From: Glycocaulis sp051859565 | Lineage (GTDB): Bacteria; Pseudomonadota; Alphaproteobacteria; Caulobacterales; Maricaulaceae | Assembly: GCF_051859565.1 (NCBI RefSeq) | Contig: NZ_JBHYFK010000005.1 | Coordinates: forward strand, 62,001 to 126,000 | Direction: 5' to 3' | Length of the DNA: 64,000 bases | Part shown: positions 16,167 to 23,391 of the stretch, in pieces | Layout of the letters: every line of letters begins with the position of its first letter | How positions within the stretch are numbered: the stretch's first letter is position 1 | Notes under the pieces: generated by a model | Database searches by the model: none | What the model saw: the letters and a program-made list of their open reading frames with translations, nothing else | What the model was told of the DNA's origin: nothing | Made by a program: the position numbers and the translations under genes

Positions 16167-16655
16167 ATGAACGATACCCCGTCCCGGCTTGATCTGGACC
16201 GCGCCCGCGCCGCCCTGGCCAAGGTGCGCGATGAGAGCGCCATTGCCGTGCGCGCGCCGCGCCCGGCCGATCTGTCGCGTCTGCGTGAGGAGGCTGACCG
16301 CCGCCACCGCATTGAAACGCGCGCCGGTGCCTTCCGCATGGAATTGCGCAGCCAGCTGGGCCTTGCCGACACGCAAGGGCCCTACTCGCCCTTGCCGTTG
16401 AATACATCGGGCGTGGTGGGCCATGCCTTGTGCGACGCTGACATCTGCATGCCCGGCGCGCCGCTGGCCAATGCGCCGGCGCGTCCGAAGGCTCAGCCCG
16501 CCCCGTCCATTGCCGGCGAACGGCCCGATGCGGGCTTTGCGGGCGAGGCGCAGGCTGTGTCGCCCGTTGAGCCTGAGACGGAGGCTGACTGGGCAGACGG
16601 CATCCCCGAACCAGAGGCACCGCGCAAGCGCAAGAAATTCTTGGGACTGTTTTAG
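16167..16655 (+). CDS. Hypothetical protein, proline/alanine-rich, partner of the putative Ntn-hydrolase
   Basis: A 162-residue protein I do not recognise. Residues 1-75 are charged and probably helical (RARAALAKVRDES; LREEADRRHRIETRAG), the middle has two Cys (ALCDADICMPG), and the second half is Pro/Ala/Glu-rich and likely disordered, ending in the basic tail RKRKKFLGLF. The ATG at 16167 has AAGGAGC seven bases upstream and lies 25 bases after the previous stop, so it is likely co-transcribed with the proteasome-like gene. A regulator, adaptor or substrate of that protein is possible but unsupported. Confidence 0.6.
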   Translation: MNDTPSRLDLDRARAALAKVRDESAIAVRAPRPADLSRLREEADRRHRIETRAGAFRMELRSQLGLADTQGPYSPLPLNTSGVVGHALCDADICMPGAPLANAPARPKAQPAPSIAGERPDAGFAGEAQAVSPVEPETEADWADGIPEPEAPRKRKKFLGLF

Positions 16656-16726
16656 GGCGGGTCTCACTGAACTCCCGGAAGCCCGAAGAGCTGTCCGGGA
16701 CCAGTTTCAGGATAATTCTGGTAGAG

Positions 16727-16760
16727 GCCCCGGGTCTCGCGGAGTGCTCGCCCGGGGTTT
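16727..16760. terminator. Convergent terminator-like hairpin (repeat type)
   Basis: CCCCGGG...CCCGGGG followed by TTT, between the convergent 162-residue gene and the GAF gene. The same sequence block (GAGGCCCCGGGTCTCG ... CTCGCCCGGGGTTTCA) recurs at 63524-63562, also between convergent genes. Confidence 0.6.
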
Positions 16761-16771
16761 CATGGCTTGAA

Positions 16772-17272
16772 TTACGCCGTCAGCAGTATCTTGCAGATCG
16801 CTTCAAGCCCGTCTCTGTCTTCCGGGCCGAAAGCGTCGAGGCTTTCTGAATCCACGTCCAGCACCGCGGCCAGAGAGCCATCGGCGCGAAACACCGGCAC
16901 GACAATCTCCGAGTTCGACCGGCTGTCGCACGCGATATGGCCGGGAAAGGCATGCACGTCAGGGACAAGCTGGGTTTCGCCGCTGGCCGCTGCCGCGCCG
17001 CACACCCCCTTGCCGAACGGGATGCGCAAACACCCCAGCGTGCCCTGATAGGGGCCGACCACCAGCTCTTCCGGCTTCTGCGGGTCAACCACATAGAAGC
17101 CCGTCCAGAAGAAGCGCGGCGCGAAATTCTGCGCGAGTACGCAGGCCGCCGTGGCAAAGCGCGCCGTCTCGCTGGTCTCGCCAGCCACAATCGCCGCGAT
17201 TTCCTCGGCCACGCGGGCATAGGCCTGTTCGAGTGTTTCGCCTGCGGGCGCTTTTGAGAGGGCTTCGGCCAT
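16772..17272 (-). CDS. msrC: GAF-domain free methionine-(R)-sulfoxide reductase
   Basis: A 166-residue single GAF domain of the fRMsr type, which reduces free methionine-R-sulfoxide using thioredoxin. Key features are WTGFYVVDP, GPYQGTLGCLRIPFGKGVCG with two Cys, and FPGHIACDSRSNSEIVVP with the third Cys, which matches the fRMsr active site set. I chose the ATG at 17272 (MAEALSKAP), with AAGGAG eight bases upstream. It is convergent with the gene pair on its left and divergent from the alkaline phosphatase gene. Confidence 0.88.
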   Translation of the reverse strand: MAEALSKAPAGETLEQAYARVAEEIAAIVAGETSETARFATAACVLAQNFAPRFFWTGFYVVDPQKPEELVVGPYQGTLGCLRIPFGKGVCGAAAASGETQLVPDVHAFPGHIACDSRSNSEIVVPVFRADGSLAAVLDVDSESLDAFGPEDRDGLEAICKILLTA

Positions 17273-17410
17273 GAGTGCTCCTTCGGGCATCGGTGGCAGT
17301 TGAGCTATCACACTTAGGCGCACGCTGGCTGCGCCGCCAGTGCCGTTTCATGCTCCTGTCATACCGGGCTGCTACCTCTGATAATCCCTCAGCCGCTGCT
17401 TGAAAGAAGA

Positions 17411-18826
17411 ATGATGACCCGTTTTCTCCGCTTTACCGCGATCAGCTTTGTTGCCCTTGGCCTGGCCTCAACAGCCAACGCACAGGAAGCGCGCAATGTG
17501 ATCCTGATGATCAGCGACGGGGCGGGCATGACGACCTGGCAGGCGGCCAGCCATTACCGGCATGGCGAGCTGGGCGGGGAGGTCTATGACGGGTTCGATG
17601 TACACGTCTTCATGACGACCTACTCGCAAGGGCGCGAGGATGGTGAGCCGGGCAGCTATGACGGCGTGCCCGCTTGGGATGACACCTCCACCGATGATGT
17701 GTTTGAGGCGCGCGATACGACCTATCCGCAGGGCTTTGAGGGGTATCGTTATCTGCGTACCAATGCCACCGACAGCGCGGCAGCCGGCACGGCGCTGGCC
17801 AGCGGTGTGAAGGTGCATAACGGCGCGCTCAATATCGCTCCGGACGGCACCCGGCTCGCCCATATCGGCCAGACGCTGGCCGCCAATGGCGGCGTGTTCG
17901 GCTCCATTTCGGACGTGTACTGGAGCCATGCCACCCCGGCGGCGTTCCTCGCGCACAACATTTCGCGCCAGAACTATGAAGAGATTGCCCGCCAGATCGT
18001 GACCGACAGGGCCGCCACCGTAGTGATGGGCGCAGGCCATCCCTATTTCGACGATAACGGGCTTCCGCGCAGCGGCGAGGATGTGGATTACAGCTATGTC
18101 GGCGGGGCCGATACCTGGCAGGCGCTCAGCGCCGGAGAGGCGGGCTGGACCTTGATCGATACGCTGGAGGGCTTTGCGGCGCTGGCGTCCGGTGAACAGG
18201 AAGCCCCCGCTGGCGATCGTATAATCGGCACGGTTCCGGTGGCGGCAACCATCCGCTTCGGACGTGACGGCGAGGGCATGGATGATCCGCTCATCCCGAC
18301 CGTGCCGGAACTTGCCACAATGAGCACCGGCGCGCTCAACGTGCTCAACGCGCAAGACGCCCCCTTCTTCCTGATGATCGAAGGCGGCGCGGTGGACTGG
18401 GCGGCCCATTCCAACAATCTGCCGCGCATCATTGAGGAGCAGGTGGCTTTCAATCTGGCCGTGGAGGCCGTGGTGGACTGGGTCGAGACGCACTCCTCCT
18501 GGGAGGAGACGCTGATCGTTGTCACCACTGATCACGGCAATGGCCTTCTGCTCGGCCCGGACTCGCTGGATGAGGCCTTCCAGAATGTCATCGGACAGGG
18601 TGCAGGTATGCTGCCGCTGGCGCGCTGGCACACCGATAATCACACTAACGAGCTGGTGCCGCTCTGGGCGCATGGCGCCGGCGCTGACCGGATCAGGGCC
18701 AAGGCCACGCAGCGCGATGACGGGCTGGAGGCTTGGGGCATCGCGCCGGAGAACCGCATCTATCTGGATAACACCGCGCTGAACCGGGCCATGCACGATG
18801 CGATGGGACTGGAGTTTGCGAACTAG
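17411..18826 (+). CDS. Alkaline phosphatase, periplasmic
   Basis: A 471-residue alkaline phosphatase family enzyme with a signal peptide cleaved about residue 25 (STANA-QEA). The metal-binding start is VILMISDGAGMTT, and the phosphorylated Ser lies in TNATDSAAAGTALASG; later metal ligands are in GGAVDWAAHSNN and TTDHGNGLL, and DNHTNELVPLWAHG near the C-terminus. It should release phosphate from monoesters in the periplasm. No Pho box was recognised upstream. The start has two ATG codons in tandem (17411, 17414). Confidence 0.92.
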   Translation: MMTRFLRFTAISFVALGLASTANAQEARNVILMISDGAGMTTWQAASHYRHGELGGEVYDGFDVHVFMTTYSQGREDGEPGSYDGVPAWDDTSTDDVFEARDTTYPQGFEGYRYLRTNATDSAAAGTALASGVKVHNGALNIAPDGTRLAHIGQTLAANGGVFGSISDVYWSHATPAAFLAHNISRQNYEEIARQIVTDRAATVVMGAGHPYFDDNGLPRSGEDVDYSYVGGADTWQALSAGEAGWTLIDTLEGFAALASGEQEAPAGDRIIGTVPVAATIRFGRDGEGMDDPLIPTVPELATMSTGALNVLNAQDAPFFLMIEGGAVDWAAHSNNLPRIIEEQVAFNLAVEAVVDWVETHSSWEETLIVVTTDHGNGLLLGPDSLDEAFQNVIGQGAGMLPLARWHTDNHTNELVPLWAHGAGADRIRAKATQRDDGLEAWGIAPENRIYLDNTALNRAMHDAMGLEFAN

Positions 18827-18883
18827 CCAACGCCCTTGCGCGCGATGGGCCTTCGCCGTACATCGGTCCGGCGCGAGCCTGTC

Positions 18884-18957
18884 GCGGGTGTAGCTCAATG
18901 GTAGAGCAGAAGCTTCCCAAGCTTAAGACGAGGGTTCGATTCCCTTCACCCGCTCCA
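18884..18957 (+). tRNA. tRNA-Gly (anticodon CCC)
   Basis: A 74-base cloverleaf with encoded CCA. The acceptor stem GCGGGTG pairs with CACCCGC, the D arm is GCTC-AATGGTA-GAGC, the anticodon loop TTCCCAA reads CCC, and the T arm is GAGGG-TTCGATT-CCCTT. The top pair of the anticodon stem is G-A. The gene is single and is directly followed by an AT-rich junction and an McrBC restriction pair, which suggests use as an integration site. Confidence 0.95.
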
Positions 18958-19235
18958 GTTTATCTATTTAATCTATTGATTTATAAGCTGGGTGCGCGCT
19001 TCCGACTGGACCGCATTCACAAACATACTACAGTTTTTGCGGTTGATTGTAGGCTCATTGAAGGCGCTGCCGCTGCCAGTTCCCCGGCCGTGTTTTCGTA
19101 CTACCGTCACTGATGATCACTGATGCCAATGACGGTCAGCACCATCTTCCCAAGCGACGTCGAAGGCTGGCCTCATAAGCTAGTTTCAGAAGGTTGGCTG
19201 GTTTCATTGCCGTTGGATTTCTAGTGCAAGCCACA
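18958..19235. other. Junction between tRNA-Gly and the McrBC genes
   Basis: About 280 bases with no supported gene. The first 30 bases after the tRNA are distinctly AT-rich (TTTATCTATTTAATCTATTG), unlike the surrounding DNA. Further on, CACTGATGATCACTGATGCCAATGACGG contains a short imperfect direct repeat (CACTGATG twice). No perfect copy of the tRNA 3' end was found beyond the McrBC genes. Confidence 0.45.
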
Positions 19236-20312
19236 TCATCCCGCCAATTCGGGCTCATACACGAGGCTTCTCAGGCTTGCCTCAAATTCCCCGGGGCCAG
19301 CCGTCAGATCAATTGTCTTGAACCGAAACCTGTGGCCCTGAATGGTCATCTCCTCACCGACGCTGCCTCCTGTCTGAGGGTGCAGCAGCATCCCTTCCGC
19401 TGTCAGGGTCGCGGGTTCTTCCGGCTGCTCTTGACTGCGCAGATAGGCGTAAAGCTGATAGATGTAGCGGCTCTTGAGAATTTCATTGCGATAGGCGGAA
19501 CTCGTGAATATCGCCGTGAATTTGGTGTCGATCACCATGCGGCGCCCGGTTGCCTCCTGGTTCAACTCAATATCGATCTGCATGCCAGGAAGGATTGCGG
19601 CGATCCCAGGCGAAGGCGCTTCAACAGGCCATGATAAGCGCTTGCCTTGGCTTACCGTCCAACCGTGAGGGTGCAACTCAAGGCGCAGGGCGTTGCCTAC
19701 GGCCCGTTCAAATAGGCGGCGGACCAGATGATCATTGCTATCAGGCAGCTTGCCCCAGACATCCCCCGCGCCTTGTGTGGGGATAATCGTATCAAAAACC
19801 ATGCGCGCCAGAGCGACCATGAAACGGTCCGCACTTTCATTGCGACCGATCTGGTCGCTGGCCAGTTCAGCCCACGACGGACGAGAACCGATCACGCCCA
19901 TTCGTGTGAAATCACGCGCCAATTGCCTGCAGCGATTTGCAATCAGATCGTCTTGAACGCGGCTCGCCAACTGTTGAAGGGCTGCCTTTACAAGCCGGTT
20001 GCGTGGGGTATCCATCGTATGTTCTTCGAAGCGGCAAGCGATGCGCCCCCGATCCATTAGCTGGCGGGTCGTGGTCTCCAGCATATCGATGCGGCCACGA
20101 ACCCGTGAAAGCGGGGCCGCTCTGGAACGGTATCCTCGTGAGAGGTTTCGTCGGAGGCGCTGATCAACGACACCTGTCAACAGCCTTGCCACCAAATCCG
20201 GAATATCCCGGGCCGTTTCAACCTGATGATCAAACCTGCCCCTCAATTGCACCAGATCAGCCGCGTAGAGAAAAAGCAGCCAGATGTTGCGTAGGGGGAT
20301 GGCGTTGGCCAT
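19236..20312 (-). CDS. mcrC: McrC-like subunit of a type IV (McrBC) restriction system
   Basis: A 358-residue McrC family protein, the nuclease partner of the McrB motor. The start IPLRNIWLLFLYAADL and the segment SRVRGRIDMLETT are typical. The C-terminal PD-(D/E)xK nuclease site is visible as PGMQIDIEL followed by MVIDTKF (D...DTK). The ATG at 20312 overlaps the mcrB stop as TGATG; a TTG lies one codon earlier. McrC has no DNA recognition of its own and is activated by McrB. It ends 278 bases from tRNA-Gly. Codon choice looks less GC-biased than the neighbours, consistent with an island. Confidence 0.88.
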   Translation of the reverse strand: MANAIPLRNIWLLFLYAADLVQLRGRFDHQVETARDIPDLVARLLTGVVDQRLRRNLSRGYRSRAAPLSRVRGRIDMLETTTRQLMDRGRIACRFEEHTMDTPRNRLVKAALQQLASRVQDDLIANRCRQLARDFTRMGVIGSRPSWAELASDQIGRNESADRFMVALARMVFDTIIPTQGAGDVWGKLPDSNDHLVRRLFERAVGNALRLELHPHGWTVSQGKRLSWPVEAPSPGIAAILPGMQIDIELNQEATGRRMVIDTKFTAIFTSSAYRNEILKSRYIYQLYAYLRSQEQPEEPATLTAEGMLLHPQTGGSVGEEMTIQGHRFRFKTIDLTAGPGEFEASLRSLVYEPELAG

Positions 20313-22264
20313 CAAAGGCCTTCACGCAGCGCTTGGGTCGCACCCCGAGCGCGATCAGGGGCATCGAACCAGTACTCTTCCAGCAACGGGCCTATCTCGG
20401 TATCGACCACTTCAGCAAACCATGCTGAATGGTCATGGATGTCCTCGTCTGTGGGCGTGACATATGAGTGCCCCACCCGAAACTGCGGCCCTAACGCCCG
20501 ATCCTGGGCGATTGTTTCGTTCAGCGTGAATATGCGATCCCGGATCAGGGTGATCATATCGTCTGGGAAATTCTTGGCGCGGCACCAGTTTTCCCATGCG
20601 GTATTCAATAGCGGCTCCAAGGTTACAAAAGCAAACCTGCGACGCAAAGCCAGATCGACCAAGGCAAGCGAGCGGTCGGCGACATTCATGGTGCCAATGA
20701 GATACAGATTATCAGGCACATGAATCTTCTCACCCGGCATCTTCCGATAGGCCAGCTCGATCGCATCTGCCCGGCTGCGCTTGGTGTTTTCCAGCAAGGT
20801 CAACATCTCGCCGAACACCTGTGCCGGATTTCCACGATTGATCTCCTCGATGATCAGGACATGAGGCAAATCAGGCTGGGCACGGGCAGCGTCGACCACT
20901 TGCAAGAAAATACCGTCCGTCAGTGTCAGGCCGCTACTGGAAGGGCGATACCCCCGCACAAAATCCTCGTATGACAGTGAAGGGTGAAACTGAACGGAGC
21001 GCAGCTGGTCAGGCTGGGGCGCCCTGCTACCGATGTGCGCCTTGGCCAATCGCTTTGCTAACCACGTCTTTCCAGTGCCTGGCGGTCCCTGAAGGATGAG
21101 GTTCTTCTTCGATGACAGGCGATCAACGAGGCCCTGCAAGGCATCACGTCCCAGAAAACCGCCTTCGGCAATGATGTCGTCCACCGTGTAAGGATGGATC
21201 TCCATCATCGGCGAAGCGTCATCTTCGGAGGCATGTTCCGCTTCTGCTTCGCTCAGCGGATCGACCTCTGGCGCGAAGCGCTCTGCCCAGTAGGTGTGAC
21301 GGAGGAAATAGTCGTAATCCTGACCGGCACCATGAAAGGTGAACGCAACAAGTCGTCGCGCCAAGTCCTCGTCTTCAACGCGAGCACGAGCAAGGGTGTT
21401 TCGGTAGGTGTAGAAATACCAGTCCTTGGGTGGATCCAGCTCTTGCCAATCGACGTCGACCGTCATGCCGTCACCGCGGTTTTCTGTTATCGTGCCGATG
21501 GCCTTGATCCGCATGACGCTTACGGTACGGCCATGATTTTCGAATGGAACGTGATGTTTTTGGGTAAAAGAGGCTTTGATGGCGATACGATCACCAGACT
21601 TCATCTGCCTGACAAGCGCGGAGAATTTATCTTCATCGCCATTTTGCCAGATGCCTTCTTCCAAAAACCTGTTGGTCTGGTCGCCATCGGACCACATTGA
21701 GCCAACAAACCAGTAATGCACCTTTTCAGCACCAGGGTCATCGCTGGGAGCATCCTGGTCATCTTCATCGCCTGCAAACTTGACCCGCGCCGTCCGGAAG
21801 ATGTCGGCTGCCCACTCAGGGGAAAGATCAGCCGTGCGGCCCAGTTCCGTTATCTGCCAGACGCCTCGGCCCGGCGAGGTCAACATTCCGGCGTTGGTCA
21901 GATAGAGGCGCGCAAAGTGTACCCTGTTCTCGAACTTCGAGCGGCCATTCTGATTGGTGAGCGCTAGAAACTCCTCCGGTATTTCATGCCGCTTAATCAG
22001 CTCACCAATGACTTCACGAGGGCGGGCCGGGCCACCGAGATCCCTCATGATCTCGATTACGGGTGCGAAATAGCTGACGAATTGTGGCACGCCCTCGATC
22101 TTCAGCTTGTGTAAGCCCACGACCCTGCCTCCCCTTGCAACTGAAGCGAGAATGTCAGGATCGCTTACAAAGGCCAAGGCGTTGGGTTGGGATATGAACA
22201 TGTCTCCGGTGCCCACAACCGAAAAGCGCACGCGCCCCATTTTGGTCGTGAGCACCTGAATCAT
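20312..22264 (-). CDS. mcrB: McrB-like AAA+ GTPase with Mrr-type and EVE-like N-terminal domains
   Basis: A 650-residue motor of a modification-dependent restriction system. Domains: an Mrr N-terminal winged helix (about 57-142, VPQFVSYFAPVIEIMRDLGG onward); an EVE/PUA-like domain (about 182-325, with HYWFVGSMW and SGDRIAIKASFTQ) of the kind that reads modified bases; and the McrB AAA+ domain with Walker A GPPGTGKT (393-400), Walker B VLIIEEINRGNPAQVFGE and sensor MNVADRSLALVDLALRRRF. It should detect modified foreign DNA and drive McrC cleavage. The start is uncertain: the ATG at 22264 has a weak GGAGCG upstream; a GTG at 22309 would add 15 residues. It overlaps mcrC and both are minus strand. 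Confidence 0.88.
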   Translation of the reverse strand: MIQVLTTKMGRVRFSVVGTGDMFISQPNALAFVSDPDILASVARGGRVVGLHKLKIEGVPQFVSYFAPVIEIMRDLGGPARPREVIGELIKRHEIPEEFLALTNQNGRSKFENRVHFARLYLTNAGMLTSPGRGVWQITELGRTADLSPEWAADIFRTARVKFAGDEDDQDAPSDDPGAEKVHYWFVGSMWSDGDQTNRFLEEGIWQNGDEDKFSALVRQMKSGDRIAIKASFTQKHHVPFENHGRTVSVMRIKAIGTITENRGDGMTVDVDWQELDPPKDWYFYTYRNTLARARVEDEDLARRLVAFTFHGAGQDYDYFLRHTYWAERFAPEVDPLSEAEAEHASEDDASPMMEIHPYTVDDIIAEGGFLGRDALQGLVDRLSSKKNLILQGPPGTGKTWLAKRLAKAHIGSRAPQPDQLRSVQFHPSLSYEDFVRGYRPSSSGLTLTDGIFLQVVDAARAQPDLPHVLIIEEINRGNPAQVFGEMLTLLENTKRSRADAIELAYRKMPGEKIHVPDNLYLIGTMNVADRSLALVDLALRRRFAFVTLEPLLNTAWENWCRAKNFPDDMITLIRDRIFTLNETIAQDRALGPQFRVGHSYVTPTDEDIHDHSAWFAEVVDTEIGPLLEEYWFDAPDRARGATQALREGL

Positions 22265-22309
22265 CGAGCGGCCGACGCTCCGATCTGTCGAAAAGCAGAA
22301 AATATCCAC

Positions 22310-22820
22310 AAGTATTGATCTTAATATATGCAGAGCTGCATCTATTATTTGGCAGCTGCATTGTTTGCAGAGCTCGTCGCGACCATAATAGTTGTGGAGT
22401 TGACGGTCCGACCCAATTTGGTTGCGCCCCGAGTATCCGCGCGTCCGCGCCTCACTGCGGGCAAAAGTGCCCGGCGGCCCTTGGCGTTTCGGAGAGCGGA
22501 GCGCCGGGCGGGTGCCATGCCCCCTGACAACGATGATGAAGGCTCAATTCCTTTCACCGTCGATTTGCCGGGCTGTTGCCTGCGTCCGTCTGGCACTCTT
22601 CACGCCCGCGGACGGCCCGCGGACGGCCCGCGCGGCACTCGCTGCCCATTCCCGCCTTCACGCGGCCACGCCGCTTTCAGCAACTTTCTTCACCCAAGGT
22701 GATCCACCCTCTTCAGTATCGCGTATTCGATACAAGATACCGCTTCCCGGTATCCGCGAGGCTGGCCGGCTTCCCCCGGACGCCCGGCCTCGTTCCGGCA
22801 ATAGAAACGGAGACTGTTAG
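22310..22820. other. Gene-free stretch on the far side of the McrBC genes
   Basis: About 510 bases without a convincing gene. From 22310 to about 22400 it is AT-rich and contains a GCAGAGCTGC / GCAGCTGC palindrome. At 22531-22555, GATGAAGGCTCAATTCCTTTCACC resembles a degenerate tRNA T-arm plus acceptor strand. At 22609-22640 a GCGGACGGCCC unit is repeated in tandem. The final 100 bases before the fasciclin gene should hold its promoter. Short open frames here have no family signature. Confidence 0.5.
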
Positions 22821-23321
22821 ATGCGTATGACCGCCATGATTTCCTCGACCGCTGCCGCTGCCGCGCTTCTGGCTGCGCCGGTACTTGCTGACCATCACCG
22901 CGGCCCGGCCGACATTGTCGACACGGCTGTGGCCGCTGATGATTTCAACACGCTGGTGGCTGCCGTTCAGGCCGCTGACCTTGTTGATGCGCTCAAAGGC
23001 GAAGGCCCGTTCACGGTGTTTGCTCCGACCGACATGGCTTTTGCCGGACTGCCCGAAGGCACGGTAGACACCCTGCTGATGCCGGAAAATCAGGCCCAGC
23101 TGCAGGCCGTGCTCACCTATCACGTCGTGCCGGGCAGCTACACGTCAGACAGCGTTGATCCGGGCAGCTATGACCTTGAAACCCTGCAAGGCACGACCGT
23201 CAACGTGGTCGTCGGTGAAGACGGCTCGGTCACGGTGGATGGCGCCAATGTCATTACGGCTGACATCGAAGCCTCTAACGGCGTGATCCATGTTATCGAC
23301 GCCGTCATACTGCCGAACTGA
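22821..23321 (+). CDS. Secreted fasciclin (FAS1) domain protein
   Basis: A 166-residue protein with a signal peptide (about 1-24, cleavage after LADH or VLA) and one FAS1 domain covering the rest. The FAS1 signatures are GPFTVFAPTDMAF (H1), LTYHVVPG and the C-terminal NGVIHVIDAVILP (H2). Such proteins are extracellular or periplasmic adhesion modules; the actual ligand is unknown. It is followed by a strong terminator and is convergent with the RimB-RimK gene. GGAG is present about 13 bases before the ATG. Confidence 0.92.
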   Translation: MRMTAMISSTAAAAALLAAPVLADHHRGPADIVDTAVAADDFNTLVAAVQAADLVDALKGEGPFTVFAPTDMAFAGLPEGTVDTLLMPENQAQLQAVLTYHVVPGSYTSDSVDPGSYDLETLQGTTVNVVVGEDGSVTVDGANVITADIEASNGVIHVIDAVILPN

Positions 23322-23346
23322 TCCCCCTCCATAGATTCGGCATGTC

Positions 23347-23385
23347 AAAGGGCCCGTCACGCTCCCCGGTGGCGGGCCCTTTTTG
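23347..23385. terminator. Bidirectional intrinsic terminator
   Basis: AAAGGGCCCG ... CGGGCCCTTTTT flanks a GC-rich loop between the convergent fasciclin and RimB-RimK genes. A U-tract is present on the plus strand and an A-run (AAAG) on the left can serve the minus strand. Confidence 0.85.
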
Positions 23386-23391
23386 TGCTTG

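Noticed and set aside
22345..22596. 83-codon minus-strand frame containing VKGIEPSS
   Set aside because: That peptide is what a tRNA T-arm reads as in reverse, so it points to a tRNA-like remnant, not a gene.
22328..22702. Possible small membrane protein starting MQSCIYYLAAALF
   Set aside because: Only the first 25 residues are hydrophobic; the rest is Arg/Pro-rich and crosses the tandem GCGGACGGCCC repeat. No ribosome site.
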